This document shows, piece by piece, positions 54,270 through 61,827 of a DNA stretch of 64,000 bases. The translations under genes were made by a program, and so were the position numbers. The DNA is from Desulfovibrio sp. (GTDB lineage: Bacteria; Desulfobacterota; Desulfovibrionia; Desulfovibrionales; Desulfovibrionaceae). The notes below the pieces were generated by a model. That model did not search any database, had not been told where the DNA came from, and saw nothing but the letters and a program-made list of their open reading frames with translations. The stretch is taken from positions 581,263 through 645,262 of the forward strand of contig NZ_WASP01000006.1 in the NCBI RefSeq assembly GCF_009712225.1, written 5' to 3'. Each line of letters opens with the position of its first letter. Position 1 is the stretch's first letter.

Positions 54270-55421
54270 TTAGAACCCCCTTCCTTCAATAACCCGCATG
54301 ACCTTGCCGATGTCTGTGGGGTTGAGCATCAGACCGTCCATGCGGTTGACCAGGAACACCCGGTCGGGCCGCTGCACCACCTGCTTCACCTGGGTGGTGA
54401 TCTGGCCCATGTTCATTTCTGCCACAAAGATATTGCGGGCGTGGGCCGTTTTTTCGCGCACAAGCTGGGCCGGGAAGGGCCAGAGGGTCTGCAGTTCAAG
54501 CAGGCCGATGCGGTCACCCTTGGAACGGCGGGTTTCTACCAGATGCCGCGCGCTGCGGGCCGAGGAGCCATAAGAAATGATGACGTGCTCGGCATCGTCG
54601 AGATAATATTCCTTCCAGCGGGCCAGCAGGTGGGCACGGTTTTCGATCTTGTCCACCAGATGGTACACAAGCTTGCTGACCTGCTCGGGATTTTCAGTGG
54701 GGAAACCCCAAATATCGTGGTACAGGCCCGTAACGTTGTAACGGTGCACGCCGCCAAAATCGGACATGGGCAGGCGGCCATCTTCGCGGGGCAGGTAGGG
54801 GTAGTAGTTGACCCCGGCCTGAACCTCGGTGTGCAGGCGTTCTACCACGGGCAGCTCGCCCTGAGCAGGAATCACCAGTTTTTCGCGCATATGGCCTACT
54901 ACTTCGTCAAACAGCAGGATAACCGGCGTGCGGTAGGTTTCAGCCATGTTAAAGGCCTCTACCGTGATCTGAAACACGTCCTGAATGCTCGAGGCGGTAA
55001 GTACAATGATGGAGTGGTCGCCGTGCGTGCCCCAGCGGGCCTGATTGACGTCGCCCTGCGCCACTTTGGTGGCCAGACCGGTTGAGGGACCGCCGCGCTG
55101 CACGTTGACTACCACGCAGGGAATTTCGGCCATGACGGCATAGCCGATGGCCTCCTGCTTGAGCGAAAAGCCGGGGCCGCTGGTAGCGGTCATGGCCTTG
55201 GAACCGGCCAGCGATGCACCGCACACAGCGCACATGGAGGCTATTTCGTCTTCCATCTGAATAAACTTGCCGCCCACGCGGGGCAGCTGCTCTGCCAGAT
55301 GTTCTGCTACTTCTGTAGAGGGGGTAATGGGGTAACCTGCAAAAAAGCGCAGCCCGGCATACAGGGCACCGCGCACGCAGGCTTCGTTACCCTGCACAAA
55401 GAGGATATCTTGCTGGCTCAT
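54270..55421 (-). CDS. korA: 2-oxoacid:ferredoxin oxidoreductase alpha subunit
   Basis: The 383-residue subunit starts SQQDILFVQGNEACVRGALYAG and contains FFAGYPITPSTEVAEHLAEQ, QMEDEIASMCAVCGASLAG and VVNVQRGGPSTGLATKV. This is the pyrimidine/transketolase-like half that pairs with the TPP subunit. AAGGAGG lies upstream of the ATG at 55419-55421, which overlaps the korD stop. Confidence 0.9.
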   Translation of the reverse strand: MSQQDILFVQGNEACVRGALYAGLRFFAGYPITPSTEVAEHLAEQLPRVGGKFIQMEDEIASMCAVCGASLAGSKAMTATSGPGFSLKQEAIGYAVMAEIPCVVVNVQRGGPSTGLATKVAQGDVNQARWGTHGDHSIIVLTASSIQDVFQITVEAFNMAETYRTPVILLFDEVVGHMREKLVIPAQGELPVVERLHTEVQAGVNYYPYLPREDGRLPMSDFGGVHRYNVTGLYHDIWGFPTENPEQVSKLVYHLVDKIENRAHLLARWKEYYLDDAEHVIISYGSSARSARHLVETRRSKGDRIGLLELQTLWPFPAQLVREKTAHARNIFVAEMNMGQITTQVKQVVQRPDRVFLVNRMDGLMLNPTDIGKVMRVIEGRGF

Positions 55422-55627
55422 GCCGCCTCCTTGCCGGTTTTGGCCTTGGCGGTTTTTTCAACCGAAACGGCCAGATCAGGACAGTATTGCTCACACATGC
55501 CACATTCCACGCAAAGCTCGGGATTGTGACAGGCCTTGCCCTCATCATCGAGGGACAAAGCCTTTTTGGGACAAAAGGCTACGCAGATGCCGCAACCCTT
55601 ACACCACTGGCGGTTGATGTTTACCAT
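55418..55627 (-). CDS. korD: 2-oxoacid:ferredoxin oxidoreductase delta (ferredoxin) subunit
   Basis: The 69-residue 2[4Fe-4S] ferredoxin-like subunit has CKGCGICVAFCP and CVECGMCEQYCP. It passes electrons from the TPP subunit to free ferredoxin. Three ATG codons in a row occur (55625-55633). The third (MVNINRQWC) has the best spacing from GGGGA and is chosen; the first two would add one or two Met residues. It is the first gene of the operon. A long leader with a sigma-54 promoter lies upstream. Confidence 0.88.
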   Translation of the reverse strand: MVNINRQWCKGCGICVAFCPKKALSLDDEGKACHNPELCVECGMCEQYCPDLAVSVEKTAKAKTGKEAA

Positions 55628-56136
55628 CATCATTCCCCATGCGGGTTTGTGCCGATAGCCGGCTGGTTACCTTGGCGCAGTCTGACCGCACATTCTGGCC
55701 CAGCAACCCGGGCCACAACGGGCCATATATGCCCTGTCTCTTCTAACACATGCACCGTTTTCCGGTGCTTATTGCCTGTTATTTACCATGCTTGGCTGTA
55801 TGCCCCCTGCCCTGCAAGCCATTAATCATGGCCTGCCATAAAACAGAATGAACAGATCACACCACATATACCAACAGTAAAGAACAAAAAAATCAGCTAC
55901 AATTAACTATATACACTGTCTTAGGAAAAAATTTTCCTTAAATATACATAAAACTGTTTACATAAACAGTCTATTTAAAAAGGTGATATGCAATTATTGC
56001 ATACCAACAAAATAATATGCATAGCAAAAATATTTGTAATCACGCACACAAGTTTTTCAAAAAAACATAATTGCTATTCTGTAATGACTCTGTACGCTGA
56101 TTCAAGATAATAAAAATGGTTCATGAGCGCACATGC
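55628..56136 (-). promoter_or_regulatory. Long AT-rich leader of the kor operon
   Basis: About 510 bases lie between the predicted sigma-54 start (near 56137) and korD. I see no open frame with a supported start. The region is AT-rich from about 55840 to 56136 and contains a cluster of palindromes (55923-56022). It may hold a second promoter, operators or a structured 5' leader. Confidence 0.5.
55923..56022. repeat. Cluster of palindromes in the kor leader
   Basis: Three inverted repeats lie close together. AGGAAAA-AA-TTTTCCT lies near 55923-55938, ACTGTTTA-CA-TAAACAGT (perfect) at 55953-55970, and TATGCAAT-T-ATTGCATA (perfect) at 55987-56003. A shorter TATGCATA follows near 56017. They could be operators for one or more repressors. 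No known regulator site is matched. Confidence 0.5.
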
Positions 56137-56146
56137 TACAAGTTTA

Positions 56147-56162
56147 AGCAATCTTTGTGCCA
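56147..56162 (-). promoter_or_regulatory. Sigma-54 promoter of the kor-suc-larA operon
   Basis: The minus strand reads TGGCACAAAGATTGCT against consensus TGGCACG-N4-TTGCW: every defined position matches except one (A for G). It would start transcription near 56137. The sigma-54 activator gene lies just upstream on the same strand, and paired repeats at 56244-56281 sit at about -107 to -144, a usual enhancer distance. Confidence 0.75.
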
Positions 56163-56243
56163 TACCTGCCACGAAAAAATATCAAAATATTCAAGCTGGA
56201 TGCTATTGGCATCTGGTATCAATAGTGTCCTAGGTCAATCACC

Positions 56244-56281
56244 TGAAACAATTTGCACATTAAATGAAACAATTTGTGTCA
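56244..56281. promoter_or_regulatory. Candidate enhancer (activator-binding) repeats
   Basis: TGAAACAATTTG occurs at 56244-56255 and again at 56265-56276, exactly 21 bases apart (about two helical turns). The second copy extends to TGAAACAATTTGTGTCA, a 17-base palindrome with one mismatch. It is the likely binding site of the PrpR-N-type activator encoded at 56510-58486. Confidence 0.55.
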
Positions 56282-56337
56282 TGCGTGTAGCATTTGTCCC
56301 AACCCTGGGTGGTTTAGTGTCGTACAGTGGAAGCCAC

Positions 56338-56364
56338 AAAAAAAACATGCCAGTTAGGCATGTT
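56338..56364 (-). terminator. Rho-independent terminator of the sigma-54 activator gene
   Basis: On the minus strand AACATGCC, loop TAACT and GGCATGTT are followed by a run of T residues. It lies about 145 bases past the activator stop and separates it from the kor operon promoter. Confidence 0.85.
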
Positions 56365-56509
56365 AAGGCATAATGGCAGATATGAGGCTTGCAGCCAAGA
56401 CTGAAAGCAGAGACACCCCACAAGGGGCGAATCACTGAGATGAAAAGAGGAGCGAATGCGGAGCTGGCTTGAGGAGAAACAGAGACAGTAGAAGGGTGCG
56501 CAGTGCGAG

Positions 56510-58486
56510 CTAGCGAATGCCAAACTTGCGCATTTTGCGGAACAGCGTGCTGCGGCTCATGTGCAGCATGAGGGCTGCATTGCCCTGATGCCCGTGACAG
56601 GCGTGCAGGGCTTGCACAATACGCTCACGCTCGCTCTCGCCTGCTGCTGGCGCGTGGGTGGGCCCTTTGGGGGCTGGGCCAGCGGCATAGGGGTTTGCCC
56701 CAGTACAAGGGCTTGCATCCGCTTCGCGGCAGGGGCCAGAAACGGGGCTGCGCTGGCAGTCAAAAGGCATGAGCAGCTCGGCCTGCATGGTGGCGGTATC
56801 GAGCGTATCGGGCATGGTGGCGCACAGCCGATGGATGAAGTAGCGCAACTCGCGGATATTGCCCGGCCAGGAGTAGCTGTACAACATCTCCTGCGCCTGT
56901 GGATCCATAACCTGACCGCGCAGCACATCGCCCTCGGCTTGCGACAAGAAATAGCGCATGAGCCGCTCCACATCGCCCTCGCGCTCGCGCAGGGGCGGCA
57001 GCGAAACCACCAGCACAGAAAGCCGGTAAAACAGGTCGGCGCGAAACAGGTTTCGCCTGACCCGCTCCCACAGTTTGGCGTTGGTGGCCGCAATAATGCG
57101 CACATCTACACAAATGTTGCGTGTGCCGCTGATGCGCAGCACCCGCTGGGTTTCAAGCACACGCAAAAGCCGTCGCTGGGCGCGCATATCAAGCTCGGCC
57201 ACTTCATCAAGAAACAGCGTGCCGTTGTGGGCCAGCTCAAAAAGACCGGGCTTGCCCTTGCGGCTGGCCCCGGTAAAAGCTCCCTCTTCATAGCCAAAAA
57301 GTTCAGATTCCAGCAGTGATTGCGGCAGTGCGCCGCAGTTGATGGCCACAAAGGGCTGGTCACAGCGCGTACTGGCATTGTGTATGGACTGGGCAAACAG
57401 CTCTTTGCCCGTGCCGGTTTCGCCCTGAATGAGCACCGGCTGCGTGGATGGCGCAAACTTGCGCGCCCTGGCCACCGCCGCCTTGATGGCAGCCGAGGAG
57501 CCGATTATGTCTTCAAACCTGTGTTGAGCCACCATCTCGGCGTGCATGGCATCGTGGCGGATTTTGCTCTCTTTGGCAGCAATGGCTCGTGGTTCCTGAA
57601 AGGTGATTACCGCACCGTGCACGGTATCGCCCACATGGATGGGAATAGCCGAAAACAGCAGCTTTCTGCCCTCCACCTCGGCCATTTCGTCTTCAATGCT
57701 GTTGCCAAGCAGGAGGCAGCGGTCAATCTGCGGCAGATCGAGAATGGCGCGGTAGCTGAAGTGCGTAATGTCGTTTTTGAGCCGCAGCATACGCCGCGCC
57801 ACAGGATTGATGAGCAGCACACGGCCCTCGGCATCGAGCGAGACAATACCGTCGTGCGAATGCTCGATAACGGTCTTGAACTTGAGGCTCTGGGCCTGTT
57901 CCAGCTCGCGGGCGTAAACGATGCGCTTGGCCTCAAGCAAAGCCTGACGGATTGCCATTTCACCGCACACCAGCAGTTGGCAGCACAGGCCCATGCTCTC
58001 GGCCATGGCAATGGATGTTTCACCACCTATAAACACGTCGACCCTGTCGCGCACGGCCTGCGCAATGGCCCGGCGCATGTCTTCCTTGTCGCTGCCGCTG
58101 GGGTAGATACGCAAATCCACATGCAGCAGGTTGCTCAGGGCCGCCAGCTCTTTCTGCAACTGCGGGTAAACGATAAACCCCACTCGTGGATTGGGCTTTG
58201 CGGCCTTGGCGAGGGCCTGGTCCATCACGTAGACAAGATCCTGCATGCTGATGGGCAAAAAAACCAGAGGCGTGCTTATGCCCGCCTCTACAATCTGGTT
58301 GGCAGACCAGCCGCGCGCCACAATAACGTATGCGCCCTCCTCTTCTGCCTTGCGCGCAACGCTGAGGGAACGGCTAAGGCCGGTGAGATGCAGAAGAATC
58401 TTGTCCTGAATGCCCAATTCGCTGGCAACGCGCTGCACGATCTGATAGCTGGTGCTTTCTGGTGCGATGACAACAATTGGGGGCAT
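56510..58486 (-). CDS. PrpR_N-type sigma-54-dependent transcriptional activator
   Basis: The protein has 658 residues. The N-terminal PrpR_N sensor (about residues 1-185; [38 protein letters not shown]) resembles the domain that binds small organic acids in PrpR. A PAS domain follows (about 205-310; [20 protein letters not shown]). The AAA+ domain has Walker A GETGTGKE and the sigma-54 contact loop GAFTGA, and a Fis-type helix-turn-helix ends the protein ([18 protein letters not shown]). It should activate the sigma-54 promoter at 56147 and is the only such activator in this window. The ligand is predicted to be a pathway acid such as 2-hydroxyglutarate or 2-oxoglutarate. AGAGGAT precedes the ATG at 58484-58486. 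Confidence 0.9.
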   Translation of the reverse strand: MPPIVVIAPESTSYQIVQRVASELGIQDKILLHLTGLSRSLSVARKAEEEGAYVIVARGWSANQIVEAGISTPLVFLPISMQDLVYVMDQALAKAAKPNPRVGFIVYPQLQKELAALSNLLHVDLRIYPSGSDKEDMRRAIAQAVRDRVDVFIGGETSIAMAESMGLCCQLLVCGEMAIRQALLEAKRIVYARELEQAQSLKFKTVIEHSHDGIVSLDAEGRVLLINPVARRMLRLKNDITHFSYRAILDLPQIDRCLLLGNSIEDEMAEVEGRKLLFSAIPIHVGDTVHGAVITFQEPRAIAAKESKIRHDAMHAEMVAQHRFEDIIGSSAAIKAAVARARKFAPSTQPVLIQGETGTGKELFAQSIHNASTRCDQPFVAINCGALPQSLLESELFGYEEGAFTGASRKGKPGLFELAHNGTLFLDEVAELDMRAQRRLLRVLETQRVLRISGTRNICVDVRIIAATNAKLWERVRRNLFRADLFYRLSVLVVSLPPLREREGDVERLMRYFLSQAEGDVLRGQVMDPQAQEMLYSYSWPGNIRELRYFIHRLCATMPDTLDTATMQAELLMPFDCQRSPVSGPCREADASPCTGANPYAAGPAPKGPTHAPAAGESERERIVQALHACHGHQGNAALMLHMSRSTLFRKMRKFGIR

Positions 58487-58583
58487 GAAATCCTCTGATT
58501 ACGGCTGGTTGGGGGCAAAAAAACAAAATTTTACACGTGCTGCTTACCATAACCCATGTCAAAAATGATGTCACGCGCGGGTC

Positions 58584-58620
58584 AAAAACGCCAAACGGCA
58601 ACCACGAGGGTTGCCGTTTG
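58584..58620 (-). terminator. Rho-independent terminator of the chemoreceptor gene
   Basis: CAAACGGCAACC (58592-58603) pairs perfectly with GGTTGCCGTTTG (58609-58620). On the minus strand GCGTTTTTG follows. It lies 28 bases past the chemoreceptor stop. Confidence 0.88.
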
Positions 58621-58647
58621 ATTTTCATGCAGTGCAGATGCGATGCA

Positions 58648-60762
58648 CTAGCCGTTGCCGGCCGACTGGTCTTTCAGCTCGTTGATAAGGCCAGAGAGAG
58701 AAACAGCCAGATCCTCAAGGCGACGGATGGCAGCCAGTGAGGACGCTGCCAGCTCGTCTGTCTGCCCGGCGATGGCGTTGATTTCGTCAATGGACTTGTT
58801 GATTTCTTCTGATGTGGCGGCCTGTTCTTCTGCCGCTGTGGCGATGGACTGAATCTGCCCCGCGGACTGGTTTGTGCTGGTCACAATATCACCCAGGGCA
58901 GCGCCCGATTCGCCAGCCAGCGACGAGGCATGGTCGAGCCCCTGCACGGCTTCTTCCACTGACTTCACATTGAGCCCCGCCACCCGCTGGATGGAAAGAA
59001 TGGAGTCGCTCACTTCCTTGGTGGCGTGCATGGTCTTTTCCGCCAGCTTGCGCACTTCGTCGGCCACCACGGCAAAACCGCGGCCAGCCTCGCCTGCGCG
59101 GGCGGCCTCGATAGCTGCGTTAAGGGCCAGCAGGTTGGTCTGATCGGCGATATCTTCAATGGTGGTCATGATCTTGCCGATGGCATGGGCCTGATTATCC
59201 AGATCGCCCATGGCAGAGCGCAGCTCAAGTGCCTTTTGCTCAGAGGCGCGCATGGCCTCGAGCGAACGCCCGACAACTTCTGCACCCTGATTGGCCTTGT
59301 CGCGCGCGTCTGTACCCTGTGCAGCTGCATGCGAGGCGTTTTTGGCAACCTCAAGAACGGTAGAGTTCATTTCTTCCATGGCCGTGGCGGTTTCGTGGAT
59401 ACGCTGCCGCTGCACCTGGGTTCCCCCGCGGATGTCCTCTGAGCTGCTGGCAAGAGTGCTCACTTCCTGATGGAGCATCTGCACCATGTGCTCAAGCTGG
59501 CGGGCGGCTTCAAGCATGCCCTCGGCCTTGGCTTTTTCTGCATGCTGGCGGGCGGCCTCGGCCTCTTGCGTTGCGGCGTGGGCTGCGGCGGCTTTTTCAT
59601 GGGCTTCTACGGTTCGGGCTTCAATTTCGGCAATATTTGACTTGAGCGTTGAGCTCATGGCGTTAAGCGATTCAAATATCTCGCCCATTTCATCCACGCG
59701 GCGGTTCACCATAGTACCGTAAACGCCAGCAGACACATCCTTAAGGAACACGCCCACGGCCTTGAGTGGCCGAATGATCAGCCGCCCGGTGAGCAGCCAG
59801 ATACCAAGACAAATGCCTGCAAGACTGACAAGCATGCCAATGGCAAACTGCCACACGGCGGCATTTACGGGTTCCATGAGTTCGCTCTTTTCAATAAGGC
59901 CAATGAACTTCCACTTGAGCTCTGCCGAATTGAACACCACGGCCTCATATTCCCGGTTGCCAATAACGGCCTCACCCGTCGCAGCGCCAGACTTGAACAA
60001 GGCAGCCAGCGCTGCGTTGCCAATACCGTCTATTTTCTGAAAATTATGTTGCGGGTCTTTGGGGTCAGATATGACCACGCCGTCATCCTGCACCAGAATG
60101 ACAAAGCCCGTGCGACCGATGTGCACGTTTTTGATCAGCTCGGTGAGGGTTCCCAGCGTAATGTCTATGGCGGCAACGCCGGTTATCTTGCCACCACCGT
60201 CGCGTACCGCGCGACAGGCGCTGACCATGGGCTGGCCGTCTGTGCTGCGGTAGGCACTGGTGATGTAGCTTTTGCCCGGGTCAGAAACTGCCATGCCCCA
60301 CCAGGGACGCTTGCGCGGGTCATAACCAGCGGGCTGGATTTTGTCTGCTGCAGAGCTGTTAAGCACAAACGCGCCTTCCATATTGCCGGCGTACACGTTT
60401 GAGTATGAGGGATGGGTTTCGCGATATAGCTTAAAGACAGCATCAAGCGCCTTGCCTGCAGCGTCATCTGCAGCGGGGCTGGCCAGTGTGGAACCGGTAG
60501 CAGTAACGTGACTGGTGCTCATTTGCGGCAGCTGGGCCATAAGCGGATCAGCGGCCAGCATGCCTACGTTGAGCTTGTATTCTTCAAACATGGCGGTAAC
60601 AACATTATTTACCTGACGCAATTCACCAAGAGTGGATTTTGCAAAACTTTCTTCAGATAATGTTGCAATGCCCCGCGATGTAAGGGCAAACAAAAAACCC
60701 ATTGGAATAATAATGATGGCCACAACACCAAGCATGAGCTTGAGAGAGATTGATTTGTTCAT
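58648..60762 (-). CDS. Methyl-accepting chemotaxis protein with dCache-like sensor
   Basis: The 704-residue membrane chemoreceptor has TM1 (about residues 7-28), a periplasmic double-Cache-like domain (about 35-300; [35 protein letters not shown]), TM2 (about 305-327), HAMP and a long cytoplasmic signalling domain. The conserved hairpin tip reads [20 protein letters not shown]. It lies upstream of the sigma-54 activator on the same strand, with a terminator between. dCache domains often bind amino or carboxylic acids, so it may steer cells to the substrate of the neighbouring operon; this is inferred from location. Confidence 0.92.
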   Translation of the reverse strand: MNKSISLKLMLGVVAIIIIPMGFLFALTSRGIATLSEESFAKSTLGELRQVNNVVTAMFEEYKLNVGMLAADPLMAQLPQMSTSHVTATGSTLASPAADDAAGKALDAVFKLYRETHPSYSNVYAGNMEGAFVLNSSAADKIQPAGYDPRKRPWWGMAVSDPGKSYITSAYRSTDGQPMVSACRAVRDGGGKITGVAAIDITLGTLTELIKNVHIGRTGFVILVQDDGVVISDPKDPQHNFQKIDGIGNAALAALFKSGAATGEAVIGNREYEAVVFNSAELKWKFIGLIEKSELMEPVNAAVWQFAIGMLVSLAGICLGIWLLTGRLIIRPLKAVGVFLKDVSAGVYGTMVNRRVDEMGEIFESLNAMSSTLKSNIAEIEARTVEAHEKAAAAHAATQEAEAARQHAEKAKAEGMLEAARQLEHMVQMLHQEVSTLASSSEDIRGGTQVQRQRIHETATAMEEMNSTVLEVAKNASHAAAQGTDARDKANQGAEVVGRSLEAMRASEQKALELRSAMGDLDNQAHAIGKIMTTIEDIADQTNLLALNAAIEAARAGEAGRGFAVVADEVRKLAEKTMHATKEVSDSILSIQRVAGLNVKSVEEAVQGLDHASSLAGESGAALGDIVTSTNQSAGQIQSIATAAEEQAATSEEINKSIDEINAIAGQTDELAASSLAAIRRLEDLAVSLSGLINELKDQSAGNG

Positions 60763-61319
60763 AACAACCCTTTGAGGAGCGCTACCCCACGTTTGATACC
60801 AGCGCCTGACCCATAATTACTGCTGCAACCATCGCGCAGCCCATGAAACACCATTGGGTATGAACATGTTGTGACCAACAAACTATCAATATCAAAGCAT
60901 TAAAACATTTTAAGCCATCAAGCTATACAACCACTATCATCATATCGACAAAAAAATGAAAATATTTATACTATCAGTGCAAACATTTTGATGTAACATT
61001 TGGCTTATTTATATAATAGCACAATTCATAAACATTAAAAATAATAAATATTTCATAAATAACACGTACATATTATTTATACATTCGCAATATATTAATA
61101 TATATGTAGTTTTTTACATGAGACGCATCACATAACAAATCTATATTCATACAATTTATATATATCATGCCTAAATATAATAACAATAAAATACATAAGC
61201 ACTATTTTCGATATATAAAAAAATTACATAATAATAATCTATATGTAATGCACATTAATGACAATAAACAGAAAAGCACGTCATTATAAATTAATTACTC
61301 CAGACACAGGAGCGCAGAA
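60763..61319. other. Very AT-rich intergenic region ending at IS remnants
   Basis: About 557 bases are strikingly AT-rich from about 60880 to 61300. No gene is supportable. It probably holds the chemoreceptor promoter at its left end and foreign DNA near the IS remnants at its right end. Confidence 0.5.
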
Positions 61320-61367
61320 ATGAAACGAAACAGATTTTCTGAGGAACAATTCAGGGATATTAAGTAG
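61320..61367 (+). pseudogene. IS3-type transposase N-terminal fragment
   Basis: Fifteen codons read MKRNRFSEEQFRDIK then stop, matching the start of IS3-family OrfA proteins (MKRxRFSEEQI). The rest is missing. Confidence 0.6.
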
Positions 61368-61416
61368 CCCCCATTTCGTCCGGGCACCCTTCTAACTGAG
61401 GAGGAGTGCTGGTATT

Positions 61417-61712
61417 ATGGCTGGAACTAGTGCTAAAAGTTCAACGGTGGAGATAGTAAACATACCCCTCCATCGTCGATGGTCTGTCGGCGAAAAATTC
61501 GCCAGATGGAGGCCAGCATGGCCCTAGGTCAGTCGGTTTCCCTGGTGGCACGAACGTATGGCGTTGCTCCGAATTTGCTTTACCGCTGGAGAAAACAGAT
61601 GAGTGATTGCGGCAAAACAGCCATTGAAGCCAACGACGAGGTTGTCAGCGTTGCCGAAGTAAAGGCCCTTAAAAAGCGAATCCGCCAGTTGGAGAGCGAT
61701 CTGGGGCTGTAA
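61417..61712 (+). pseudogene. Frameshifted and truncated IS transposase (OrfA-like)
   Basis: The frame from 61417 runs to RRWSVGEK, then one base appears missing in the A-run of GAAAAATTC. The next frame continues IRQMEASMALGQSVSLVARTYGVAPNLLYRWRKQM, a transposase helix-turn-helix. It goes on to AEVKALKKRIRQLES, then DLGL and a stop where family members carry a longer C-terminal tail. It is a dead remnant of an IS66- or IS3-type element. No terminal inverted repeats were confirmed. Confidence 0.75.
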
Positions 61713-61756
61713 GCAGCTTCACTGCCTGAATAGTACGCGCCTGTGGGCGCAAATGC

Positions 61757-61794
61757 AGCCCGCCCGCATCCTCACAGGAGAATGCGGGCGGGCT
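61757..61794. terminator. Terminator of the adhesin gene, possibly bidirectional
   Basis: AGCCCGCCCGCAT (61757-61769) pairs perfectly with ATGCGGGCGGGCT (61782-61794). A- and T-rich bases lie on both sides, though without a long U-tract. It lies 34 bases past the leftward adhesin stop. Confidence 0.65.
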
Positions 61795-61827
61795 GTTATT
61801 TACTGCTTAGAAGAGCATGACGCTCCA

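Noticed and set aside
57320..58498. Plus-strand open frame of 392 codons opposite the sigma-54 activator
   Set aside because: The activator on the minus strand has complete Walker and GAFTGA motifs; the opposite frame has none.
58520..58550. Sigma-54 promoter for the activator gene itself
   Set aside because: TGGGTTATGGTAAGCA on the minus strand keeps only the bare GG/GC spacing; too weak to list.
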